Of a stretch of 64,000 nucleotides of DNA, positions 47,129 to 57,349 are shown one piece after another. The notes under the pieces are model-generated. The model searched no databases and was not told where the DNA came from. It worked only from the letters and a program-made list of their open reading frames with translations. Numbering within the stretch: the first letter of the stretch is position 1; each line of letters opens with the position of its first letter. Source of the DNA: Silene conica (Eukaryota > Streptophyta > Magnoliopsida > Caryophyllales > Caryophyllaceae); contig CM055315.2 in NCBI GenBank assembly GCA_029255685.2, forward strand, positions 58,127,181 to 58,191,180, read 5' to 3'. A program made the translations under genes and the position numbers.

Positions 47129-48427
47129 ATGACTGAGGAAGCCAGTATCGCGAGCCACTCCATGCCACAGGTGAAGGACCTGTACAAGGGGTTCACGCTA
47201 CCTGCTAGCACGGGGAAACCTTTTAAAGCCAAACCATCTTATATCTCCATGGTGGAGAAGAATCAGTTCGAAGGTGCGGCTAATGAGGATGCGGCGAAGC
47301 ATATAGAAATCTTTACTGACTATATATGTTCTATTGCGCCGCCAGATGGAGTGACTCAGGATCAAATAAAGGAGACCATGTTCATCTTTTCCCTTCGAGA
47401 CTCGGCAAGAGAGTGGTACAGAGATCTAGACCGCACTACTGCGGGAGTTACCGACTGGAACACTTTGGCATTAGCCTTTTACTGGAAATACTATTCCGCG
47501 TCAAAGACTAACGCCTTGAGAGCCCAAATCACAAGTTTCAAGCAAGGGGCCTCCGAAGATTTCAGTGAAGCTTGGACTCGGTTCAAGAGACTCGTTCGAT
47601 CCATCCCTCATCTTGGGTTCGAACAGTGGTTTCTTTGCAACCAGTTCTACAATGTTTTGTATGATGACAACCGAGCCTATCTATATGCCGCAGCAAATGG
47701 AAGCTTTCAGGAGAATTCCGGGGAGACCAAAGGTCTCAAGATCATTGAAGATGTCGCGGTGCATAGAGCTGAACACGGGACTTCCCGTGGTAACCAAAGG
47801 AAGTCCCAGTCTTCGGTCGCAGCTATAGAGGCTCTTATGGAGAGGTTGGATAAGTTCGAGGTGGGGGGAGGAAGCAAGGGTGGGATTTATCAAGTGAACG
47901 CCGTTTCTGATGGGCTGTTTACTTGTGAGCGATGCGAAGGAGAAGGCCATGTTTCAAAGTTTTGCACATCTCCTAATGAAACGTGCGCGACCTTCCAACA
48001 CTACCGCGGGAATAACTTCTATAATCCCAACAACAACAACATCCACCCTAACATGAGATGGACAAGTCAGAATGTCCTTAACCCACAACCTCAGCAACAA
48101 AATCAAGCTTACATCCCTCCACATAAACAAAATTTCCAAAAGCCATCTTTCGTCCCGCAACCACCTTTAAACCCACCACCAAATACAGATGCTTTAATCC
48201 AAAATCTCATTGGTTTGGTCCAGAAGGAGTCGCAGGCAAGAGAGGAGGGAATGAAAATGCTTGAGTCTCAGATTGCTCAAATTGCGAGCAAAAATGATAC
48301 ACGGGTTCCGGGTCAACTTCCGATCAAAACGGACCATAAAAAAGAGACCTTGAATATCATATCCTTGCGAAGCGGAGGCAAGGTAGGAGGTGATAAGGGC
48401 GTGGGGAAAGAAAGCCGGAAGAAGTAG
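47129..48427 (+). CDS. Element G gag protein with CCHC zinc knuckle
   Basis: 432 residues from ATG at 47129. Athila-type gag: DLYKGFTLPAS, NQFEGAANEDAAKHIEIFTDY, the ALAFYWKYYS block, LVRSIPHLGFEQWFLCNQFYN. A zinc knuckle CERCEGEGHVSKFC (C-x2-C-x4-H-x4-C) follows near residue 270, then an Asn/Gln/Pro-rich stretch. It ends at TAG 48425-48427. The protease frame begins in the same phase right after, so either the stop is read through at low level or it is a mutation; E has no stop at this point. The gag is otherwise intact and could package RNA. Confidence 0.9.
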   Translation: MTEEASIASHSMPQVKDLYKGFTLPASTGKPFKAKPSYISMVEKNQFEGAANEDAAKHIEIFTDYICSIAPPDGVTQDQIKETMFIFSLRDSAREWYRDLDRTTAGVTDWNTLALAFYWKYYSASKTNALRAQITSFKQGASEDFSEAWTRFKRLVRSIPHLGFEQWFLCNQFYNVLYDDNRAYLYAAANGSFQENSGETKGLKIIEDVAVHRAEHGTSRGNQRKSQSSVAAIEALMERLDKFEVGGGSKGGIYQVNAVSDGLFTCERCEGEGHVSKFCTSPNETCATFQHYRGNNFYNPNNNNIHPNMRWTSQNVLNPQPQQQNQAYIPPHKQNFQKPSFVPQPPLNPPPNTDALIQNLIGLVQKESQAREEGMKMLESQIAQIASKNDTRVPGQLPIKTDHKKETLNIISLRSGGKVGGDKGVGKESRKK

Positions 48428-49522
48428 AATGCGAGTAGCAGTACGCAGGGTCGACCGACCACTGATCCCAGTCGGTCGACCACATACAGCATTCCAGTAG
48501 ATTCTGGAAATTCAGGAATGCCAGAGGAAGGTCGACCGACCGAGGGTGGTCGACCGACCACAAATGCTGAACATGAGGACTTTTTTAGGCCCGAGATGCC
48601 TGAAAACCTAAGAGAGTTCCTTTTCCGGGATACTAGAACCCCAAACTTCTTGAAGAGAGCTGCGAATGCTGAGAGCTCTACTCCTCCCTATCCAGAGCGA
48701 CTACGACCCACGAAGGAACAGGTATCCTTCGAAAAATTTAAGGATGTTATTCGTTCCCTTAATGTTCAAGTCCCATTCTTAGAATTAGTCCAGCAAGTCC
48801 CCTCGTACTTAAAGTTTATGAGACAGCTTTTGACTAGAAAGCGGTCTTTAGATAAAGTAGAGTCGGTAGCCCTTACTGAGGAGTCCTCTAGTTTCTTGTC
48901 CCATGTCATCACACCCCATAAATTAGAAGACCCAGACAGTTTTTCCGTACCTTGCAACATAGACACCTTCCCAGTCAAGAAGGCCCTATGTGATTTGGGG
49001 GCTAGCATTAGTGTTATGCCCTTAAGTGTGGCTAAGAAGTTAGGGATGACTACTTTCGCAGTTACTAGTATGACAGTACAAATGGCTGATCGGACTTCAA
49101 TGGAACCTATAGGGGTGTTGGAAAACATCCCTGTACGAATTGATAGGTTTTTCTTTCCTGTCGACTTTGTGGTATTGGACATTCCTGAGGATGCCCATAT
49201 ACCCATTATTCTAGGGAGACCCTTCTTGCACACCGCAGGTGCGATCATTGACGTGGGGAGTGGGACCTTGACCTTCAAAGTCGGGAAACACTCTATTATC
49301 TTTGGGTTGTGCTATAGGAAGAAGGACGCCATGACCCCCATTACATGCAATGCTATCACTTCTGAAAAGAAGTATGAGGTCATCATCCAATCCCCCACAT
49401 TGAGCCTACACTCATTCCTTTTTTTACACCTCCGCCCCAGATTGGAAGCAATATGGAGGGCACACTTGTTTTACCTTGTGCAGGAAGCAGTTTGGGGAAG
49501 CAAGAAGGGAAGCTTACGGTAA
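48428..49522 (+). pseudogene. Element G protease region
   Basis: Same frame as gag. It begins with a linker holding dyad pairs (GRPT peptides), then a retropepsin-type domain: KALCDLGASISVMP with the DLGA catalytic triplet, then PIILGRPFLHTAGAIIDV. The frame shifts near 49400-49430, around a run of T, and the true continuation is the frame 49453-49758 (acidic-basic tail, KPSYMLYD), which stops at 49758. There is no RT. Confidence 0.8.
48449..48559. repeat. Two dyad pairs in the gag-protease linker of G
   Basis: Starts at 48449/48470 (21 bp) and 48530/48548 (18 bp). The second is the only pair in the window off the 21-bp interval, though it stays in frame. Confidence 0.95.
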
Positions 49523-49758
49523 AAAAGGCTATTGTGCAAAGGGGAGGACTCAGAGTGCTGAGCTACAAAGAGGATGACGACCCGGACGAGGTCGACAAAG
49601 TGGACAAGAAGAAGAAGAGCAAGGCTAGAGAAGGCAAACCGTCTTATATGCTTTATGATGGAGTAGGGACATGTTTTATGGTTGAAGAAAACACGGTGGA
49701 GACTACGGCATATAGCCAAAAGCCGTGGTCCGAGATTTTCCACATTTTTCGCGGATGA

Positions 49759-51612
49759 GTTCTTTAAGTTTCAATTTCTAAAGACAATTTTCTGTTTTGT
49801 TAAGACTCTTAGCTTTGTTTTTGCTTTAGTTTTAGACAATTTTTTTTGCTTTTTGTTGAAGACTTTTAGACTTGAGTTTCTGGATTATGCGCATGTTTTG
49901 GGCGCGTTTATAATGTTTTACAGGTTTGGGAAAGGTTATCTCGGTTGTTACGAGTTAACTTCGAGAAGAAGAAGACCACTGTACAGGAAACATGGTCGAC
50001 CGACCAGTAACATCAGTCGGCCGACCAGGACCCTGCATCCCAGAAGTTTCTGCAGACTGTCACTTGGTCGGTCGACCGTGTGGATAGGTCGATCGACCGC
50101 TGTAGCTGCTACAGGCTGTTCGTGTTTACCTCGGGAAGTGTGCAAGAACGACTAGGGAGTCTCTCTCCTCACTCTTTCTCTTATGCCTTCATTTCTTCTC
50201 ACTTTCTCAAACTTTAGAAATATTATTTATCGCCCAAAACATTTTTAATCCCCAAAAAAGGGTCTTCTCCATCTTTCTTTTTCAGGTCCTTGGAGTGGCA
50301 CTGCTGGCCACCGAAACCTCCTAAGGTCAAGCTGGTTTGGGGAAGTTTCCATTGCGCTTAAAATCCGGTGAGTTCCTTCCATGTTTCCTTGTTTTTCGCA
50401 TTTTCCTTTATTTCATCAACCTTTACTTAGGCTAATGCACAATGAGGACATTGTGCGGTTTGGTTTGGGGAAGGGTTTTGTGTCGCATGCATTTGTTCGA
50501 TTGCATTTTGTCACACGTTTATTGCATTTTTGTCTTGCATTTGTTCTTTCTTTATTTTCCTTGCATATACAAGAAAAATCCAAAAATAGAAAAAATTAAA
50601 AATTTCAAAAAATGCACGTTTACTTTAGCATATAGGTCGAGTCGGAACGAGAGTATTTCAATGATGATTTTGCATTTTTTTTCATGTTTATGCCTATGCC
50701 TTGCCTTGTCAACATGTTTTTGTATTAGAGTTATTTGCACATCTACGAGTTTTTGTCAAACAATTTGCCTTTCTTAAGAATTGACTTTTATCCTTGGCAA
50801 ACTACAATACATTCTGAGTTTTAGAGCCTTATTACTGGTGTCATTCATGACCAGTTATCTAAGATGTGAGTAGTACTCCCTTTGGAACATGTTATATCAA
50901 TATGCATAAACATGAACATGAATTGCTATATACCTATTTACTATCTTATTTTGTTAGTCTTGATACGTGCATTTGAGGCCCTTTTTCTCTTATTTACCCA
51001 TAAGCCCTACATAGCCAAAATTGCCTTTTTATCCCTAAAAACTACATCCTATACTTAGCCTACCCTACCAAGCTAGTATTTGTGGTCGATGGAATCCTTT
51101 TGAGACAATTTTGGTTTTGTATGTCACCTTGAGCAAAAAGGGAAAAGAAAGAAGGAAAAGGAAAAAGAAAAGAACAGAAAAGAAAGAAAAGAAAGAAAGA
51201 AAAACGAAAAAATCGAAAACTTACTGCGAGTCAGTCGACCGACCGTCTCTCTTGGTCGGTCTACCAACTGACAGAAACAGGAATTCAAAATTGTTCAGAA
51301 AATTCCCTTTATTTTACATCTTATCACTCCCGTACTTCATTCAAAATATTTGGGAGGATTTTCCTAAAAAAATGATGTGAGATTGTTGCTACAAGATAGC
51401 ACTTTAATAATACTGAAAGTCGTGAAATTTGTTGTTGGAATCTGGTTTTTACTAGCTTGGCTACTAACCCCACTTATCCAAAAACATTTTAACCTCTTTT
51501 ATCCTTCACCTCACATATCCCTCATTACCTCAATGCATTTGTCAAGGTCACTTAATGAGTATGTTTACGCACGGTTGTAGAATTCTTTTTCATGTTAGAT
51601 TGCAGGCATGTC
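49759..51612 (+). other. Element G 3' noncoding region
   Basis: Contains dyad pairs 49994/50015, 50066/50087 and 51233/51254 (all 21 bp). A first GGTTTGGGGAAG tract lies at 50332. A hairpin with PPT-like tract lies at 50437-50475, and a purine-rich stretch at about 51135-51220. The order matches the 3' region of E (22.1 down to 20.7 kb). Confidence 0.8.
50437..50475 (+). other. Hairpin plus PPT-like tract of G
   Basis: Stem GCACAATG with loop AGGA (50437-50456), then GGTTTGGTTTGGGGAAGGG. It is the counterpart of 21878-21915 in E. Confidence 0.8.
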
Positions 51613-52879
51613 TGTTAGGTTATATAGTCTCAAAACCTAATATTTTAGTCATACTAAATAAGTTGATAATTAACATTTTAATTATAAATATTTTAGATCT
51701 TATGCATGCTAAAACTTATGCGGAATATAGGAATCGAATGCTTACAATTCGACGAAACCGGTGAAAGGATGATCCTCCTTAGTATCCAAATAGAACACCT
51801 CCTTCAAGATGCACCCACGACACCCCTTAAGAACCGAAACAAACACAAGCTAGAGTTTATGAAACGGTTTTCCTTAATGTAAGTTATAATCTCTTAAAAG
51901 AGATTATAAAACTAATAATACTAATATTATTATCTTAGAAATATTATCTTGTAATATTTTAGAGGTTTTTGGTATTTTCTCTTTAGAAAATCTCGGCTAG
52001 TCCTTAGAATGAATGTATATTGTGTACTTAAATTACACATATATTGAACTTAAGAAAACTAATTAACTTAAGTGGACATGTGGAAGGGGTAGCCGGCTAA
52101 GGTATGGGGAGGGGGAAAAGAGAGAGCTCTTTTGTATTATCAATAACCTAGGCATGCAACCCTAACCATTAGGTGTTAATGCTAGGTTATCATTGTGTCT
52201 TAACCACTTAAAACACAATTAAATACCCTTAAACCATCCCCATGAAACCGGCACCTCACCTTAAAATGGATCCCATTTTATAATTGTTATTTTGTCAATT
52301 GTATATGTGTTACATCTAGAGTGTCATATTAAAATAAGTAACAATTAATTTTAATTTAAAATGCATATTTATCAAATAAATATCATTTGTAAATTAAATA
52401 AATCATATTTAATAATGTGACAAGTAATTCGAAATTACTATAATATAAAATGGTTATTGTCATTAATTGTCCATATGATTTACAACCCTTGTAATAATAT
52501 ACAAACCGATTCATTCTAATTACGATATTATAAAATATCGTTCAATGTTTAATAATTGACACGTTTCAATTATAAACATAAATCTTACAATAAGACTTAA
52601 CCTCTGATTTCTCGATATACGAGTTTAAGGAATATGATCAACTCGTATCAATATACATTTGATCAGTTTATCAATTAAGGGAATTGTCCTATAGGTGTGA
52701 CCTAAAAGGATCAGCTGACCACCATCGTCATACGACAGTAATGTCAAACTCTAGCTAGCCAATCATTACTGATTAATGTTGGTCAGTTGACTAATATAAT
52801 TTCGTATCATCCCTTGCGTATTCTCGTCATGAAATTTAATTATGTGATCGCACTATTGTTGAGGACACATTTCCCAACA
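51613..52879 (-). repeat. Copia J 3' LTR
   Basis: 1267 bp, TGTTAGG to CCCAACA on plus; on the element strand it starts TGTTGGGAAATGTG. It is inserted in the 3' region of G, after ATGTC. The 5' LTR is not found within the window. Confidence 0.75.
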
Positions 52880-52904
52880 ATCTCCCACTTGTCCTCGACA
52901 AGTG
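52880..52904 (-). other. Copia J polypurine tract with hairpin
   Basis: Minus strand: an 8-bp stem CACTTGTC with loop GAG (plus 52886-52904), then GGGAGAT and the LTR. The stem partly overlaps the purine tract. Confidence 0.7.
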
Positions 52905-53612
52905 TGCGTCACCAATTCTCTTATCCTATTACAATCTCCCACTTAATGCAAGGTGTCTCTCTGAGGTCGTACTTGCATTCGATCATATCACGAGTGATTT
53001 CCTCAATCTGGAGAATAACTGTTTGACCGGAATTATCTACCATAGATACCTTCCGAGTGTGGCCACGCATTTTCAGTTAACTTCTCCTTGAGTGGCCTTG
53101 AGATTTGAACAACCCTGACAAGGGGTGGACAATTTCTATCGTACTACTCCATTCAACTAGCCACAGTCAGTCACAACCCAAAACAATCCCATTTGACTCC
53201 AGTTACGAAAAGTCGTAGAGAATGGATCAAGGTTATGCCAAAACTGTACCATCTTGGGTGAGTAGTCTTTAGTCTAAGAATTGACTCATAAGAATACTAT
53301 AGCAGCTCTTGCCACGACCCGACTATTATAAAATTTCCAGAACTCTATAAGTGGTCACTTTGCCCGACAAAACGTCTCTTGCAGTCTGTCTATGTGATCG
53401 ACTAGTCATCACATATGACTCTATGGCACTTGAACTTGCCATCAGTCGCCTCACATTCCAGTCGCGTTGAGATGTCACCCTCATGTAAGCGGCTAGGGGC
53501 TCTACTAAGTCAATCCAGTTCACTTTATGGGGTTCAAAATTGTCTCTTACAACTCATTTGGATTTTGACAAAGTATCTTTCATTGTGAGTTAATTATAAC
53601 TCAAATGACATT
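52905..53612 (-). other. Copia J interior next to the 3' LTR
   Basis: No coding sequence is seen. It belongs to J and continues at 58776 after the CACTA element. Nothing resembling RT or RNase H is present where it would be expected. Confidence 0.5.
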
Positions 53613-54238
53613 CACTACTACAGGAACCCTTAAGGACATCGGTTAATGGACATCAGATTTTGGAAAAATCTGATGTAATTAATTTGTACATCAGTTGACT
53701 ACAAAAATCTGATGTGCTTATAAAATAAAGGACATCAGTTTCTATTTCAAACCCATGTCCATAAGGATCGATTTTAATGCACATCAGACTAAATAACAAC
53801 CCATGTACATTATTTGGTCAAGGACATCAATTATTTAAATAAACCGATGTTAATTATTGTTGTGAAAAGCGCGAAAAAAAATAAAACCCTCATCAGTGTA
53901 TATTATTATTCTATCATATCTTAGTTTATGAAATCAAAAAAACCCTCAAATTCCTTCGTGAGAATCGTGACTAGCTTCTACATACGTACTCTTCATCAAA
54001 ACCCTCATCACTGCTATTTGTCCTTCATCCCCATCGATCGTCGTTCGTCATTTATTCAGTTCATTCCTTCCTTTAGTTCGTCATTCATCAGTTCATTCGT
54101 TAATACCTTCTTCTTTCATTTATTAGGTAATTTTCTTAGTTAAATTGATTATTTTTCTGTATTGTGTACTAGTATTTGTTTTGTTTTGTTCCGGCTTGTT
54201 TATATTTGATTCAAGAAGTAAATTAATTGTGGTTTATG

Positions 54239-54288
54239 GTTTAGGGTTTAGGGTTTAAATTGGGGGTTTAGGGTTTAAATTGGGGGAT
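54239..54288. repeat. Telomere-like TTTAGGG repeats
   Basis: A short stretch mixing TTTAGGG with AAATTGGGGG in about two 21-bp units, inside the CACTA element. It is too short to be a telomere relic with confidence. Confidence 0.7.
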
Positions 54289-54486
54289 AAGGGACCTGAT
54301 AAGCGATTAGTGGCAGAGGGTCTGGGGGACAGTAAGGCTGTAGCAATAGAATTGCAGGTCTGGCATGTCTGAACTTCTGGACTGGTATTAGAGTGTATGG
54401 AACGTGTTTGAAGACAATAAATTGGTGTGGCGATAATATTAGTTTGTATATGCCCTTTTGTGATTATTGCTAACAACGTGTTTCAG

Positions 54487-54617
54487 GTACTGGGACACTA
54501 AGACACCAAACCCAGTCCACACACAACAACTCCCAGAGCGTTGTTATGCCTTGACAGCGAGACGTCCTCTTATGGTCGTTGGCACTCCGATAGAAATATG
54601 ATAGTTTATAATTTGTG
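54487..54617 (+). pseudogene. RAE1: Captured exon of RAE1-like mRNA export factor
   Basis: Preceded by TTTCAG (an intron end). The frame reads YWDTKTPNPVHTQQLPERCY, then ALTARRPLMVVGT, which matches the WD-repeat region of plant RAE1 (mRNA export and spindle checkpoint factor; YWD at a blade end). A one-base indel after VVGT shifts the frame; the next codons in the other frame (DRNMIVYNL) also match RAE1. It is a dead fragment of one exon. Confidence 0.8.
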
Positions 54618-55517
54618 AAATCCACAGGTGATGTATCTTTTCGAATCTGTAAAACCCTATCTTGTTCTTTCAAGATTCTGTTAAAGGTCATTGCATGTGT
54701 CAATACATGTCATTGTTGGTCGAATTCTGTTTTTAGTAAGTGTAAGAATCTTTAAAAATGTAATGAGGTCAATGATAAGGCAATCTTAGATGCTCTCATA
54801 GGATATAATCTTAGGGTACATAGGTTACAGACCATCAGTTTGCACTAATAGAGGGTATTAGATGCACATTGGGTGCTTCAAAGACTCTACTATATAACCC
54901 TATAATATTTAGTAGTTGAAGATGTTGTACGACTAGAGAAGTCCTGAACTTCATTATTTTATCTGAAAGACGTGTTGGTGGATATGTTCAAATCTCATCT
55001 GGATGATAGTAAGTAACCTTTACTCTTGTTGTTTATGGACGTCTTTGTCGTGCTATCACTTTTTCATTGTGTCTAAGTCGAGTCTTATGGCTTCTGTTTT
55101 GTGTATGAGTCATGTTCTGGTATTTGGTGTTGACATATGGTTCAAATTTATAGAGCATTAGATCATTCGCAAGTTTTCGTCATTATTCACTTTCAAAAAT
55201 TCAGAAGATCATTCCTGGTGGTCTGTTTATCGTTATTTGAAGGCTAATATCATTTGTCTGGACGAAAGAATTTGGAGGCAATGGGAGAAGGATAAAATCC
55301 CTTGTTTGGTTACCACGTTGAGTTGGAGGAATTAATGGACAAGTTTGGAATGAAAACTTCCTTCTCCACCTCCTCCCCTCCCTTTTTAAGTTATTTATCC
55401 TAACAAAGAATTAATATTTTTGTAGTTGTTTGGACATCGGAGGATGAATTATTGTGGGAATCATTTGAGCTTTAAGTTAATGATTTTGTATCTATTATAG
55501 ATAATTTTAGCTCATAG

Positions 55518-55620
55518 GTCAAGAAGATGATGTGGCAGAGTATAACCAACAGCAAGTAGAAATGTTGGAGGGTTTCAGTGAAATGGACGCCTTGGCGGAG
55601 CGTGGGTTTGTTCTCGGATC
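55518..55620 (+). pseudogene. Captured exon of Mn-type metal tolerance protein (N-terminal part)
   Basis: After an AG at 55516-55517 the frame reads QEDDVAEYNQQQVEMLEGFS, then EMDALAERGFV. This matches the segment before the first membrane span in plant MTP8-11 type cation diffusion facilitators, closest in memory to MTP11. The 3' end is altered and the usual exon end is not evident. It lies 255 bp upstream of the next MTP exon, so the intron was captured too. Confidence 0.8.
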
Positions 55621-55875
55621 AGAGAGGTTGGTTGTATGCAGCCTTACTCCTTTATTAAATTCATATGGGGGCTTTTACGGATGACCAATAGTGAAATTTG
55701 CTTTGTGATATGCATTAACACTCTGCCACTTCCTGATAGAAGATGCGTAAAGAGTTTAATGAGCCAATTTGCTTTATTCTATCATACTTTTAAAACCTCG
55801 GAATAGTGAGGCTTTTCGTGGTGCATATGCTTAAAGCCTGTTCTAAGTAGGCTTGTTTCTACGTTTTTGTTGTAG

Positions 55876-56121
55876 GAAGAACAAGAAAACTTGGCCAAAA
55901 GTGAGACATTCGCCATCAGGATATCAAATGTAGCCAATATGGTTCTCTTTGTTGCGAAAGTCTATGCATCAATCCAAAGTGGTTCGTTAGCAATCATTGA
56001 ATCTACTCTGGATTCACTTCTTGATCTTTTGTCAGGATTTATTCTGTGGTTCACTGCATTTTCTATGTCAACACCAAATCCGTATCAGTATCCAATTGGA
56101 AAGAAACGTATGCAGCCTCTG
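55876..56121 (+). pseudogene. Captured exon of metal tolerance protein (cation efflux domain)
   Basis: Exactly 82 codons between TGTAG and GTGAGT splice signals: [10 protein letters not shown], then two hydrophobic spans ([31 protein letters not shown]) and [15 protein letters not shown]. The [12 protein letters not shown] block holds the D-x-x-x-D metal site of the cation diffusion facilitator family. The reading frame is intact, so either the capture is recent or the exon has been kept by chance. The remaining exons are not found. Confidence 0.9.
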
Positions 56122-57258
56122 GTGAGTCTTACATTATGACAATTTCTTTCAACTATAATTTTATTTATTTTAGTCTTTTGTTGTTCTGTTTTCCATGGTA
56201 TGAAAGAGAAGAATTTCCTGGATACTCATTTGTTTCGTAAACTCGAGTCCATAGGTGAAAGTAAATGATTTTGACGCTTTCCTTAATCTGAAGTAAACTA
56301 AAACCTATTCGGTACCGGTGCATTGATTATCGCTTTGACAATATATTACATGCTAGTTGTTTAACCAACCTAATGTTACATAATTAGTGCTTCATTTGTG
56401 GAGTATCCTCATGACCTAGCTCAAGTTTCTTCTTTCCTTATGTTTTTATGGACATACTTGTTCTTTCTCATACTTTCCCTCATTTTTATTGTACGCACTA
56501 TCATGCTTTTCATCACTAAAATTATAAGCACTCTCATATTGTTGATTTTAGACTATATGCTACCTAAAGGTGATTAAGTTGTAGTTTGGTAACCTTCTGC
56601 ACTGAAATGCAGCGTACTACCAGCCTGTATGTTCCTAGAATGAAGAGCAAGGATCAATATAATGCTGCAAGGATGAATGAAGGAAATTATGAGGCTCGTC
56701 ATGTGAACGTGCAAGGGGCTGTATGATTAGAAATTGCGTCGTATCTGAAGCCGATAGATTGGCGTGTCTTCAGGTGATGTTTGTGTTTGAATAAAATTCT
56801 GTTCACTAGTACCAGGAACATTTATGTGTCAGGTTTGCTGGGATGGGGCAGTTGGTCCTCATTACCAACAACAGTAGTTTTCCATGGGTAGTGTAGGAGC
56901 TATGGATGAATATGGCTATTTGAACTGATGTAATGTTGGGCTGATGTTGCTCACTGGCCAGATTTCAAGCTAGTTTGGGTCTGCAGTGGTCTGTAAGGCA
57001 GTCTTGTAGGGTAGTAGAATTGGAAGGGACTGGCAGGAGTGCGGTCCTCACCTTTGCTGGCTGTTCTGAATGAGCGGTGCAGCGCTTGATGCACAGGCCG
57101 TGTTAGTGCAGGTATTAAATCTGAGGTAGTGCATTCTTCATATGACGATGCATTCACAAGGTCTGTACACTACTTCTTTTGGTAGTGATGTAGGGAATAG
57201 ATTAATGGCAGTTTTAAAATCTTATTCAATTACGGTTCTATTTATTGACATTGAACAG
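56122..57258. other. CACTA interior between MTP and RABH pieces
   Basis: AT-rich, intron-like sequence. Around 56608-56720 a short open stretch (QRTTSLYVPRMKSKDQYNAA) may be another captured exon, but I do not recognise the gene. Confidence 0.4.
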
Positions 57259-57349
57259 GCAAGTCTCAATAGACGAAGGAGATAGCAAGGTTCGTGAATC
57301 AGGGGCAATGTTCCTTGAGACTAGCGCAAAAGCAGGTTTCAACATCAAG
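57259..57349 (+). pseudogene. Captured exon of RABH1/RAB6-type small GTPase
   Basis: Bounded by ACAG and GTATAA splice signals. The frame reads [20 protein letters not shown] followed by [10 protein letters not shown]. This is the conserved end of the RAB6/RABH1 G domain, including the G5 box (ETSAKAG). Single-exon fragment, not a functional GTPase. Confidence 0.85.

Larger units (their letters stand above)
45163..51612 (+). mobile_element. Athila-type element G, gag-protease only, 3' part not reached
   Basis: Starts after AGCAC (45158-45162), inserted in copia I. Order: 5' LTR, PBS, gag, protease, short tail, 3' noncoding region. No RT, RNase H or integrase is present between protease and the 3' region, so it is non-autonomous by deletion. 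The 3' region matches E up to GCAGGCATGT, where copia J inserts at 51613. The missing 3' LTR should lie beyond J. Confidence 0.85.

Noticed and set aside
54239..54288. Interstitial telomere from a chromosome fusion
   Set aside because: Only a few TTTAGGG words within an AT-rich duplication inside a CACTA element; too short.
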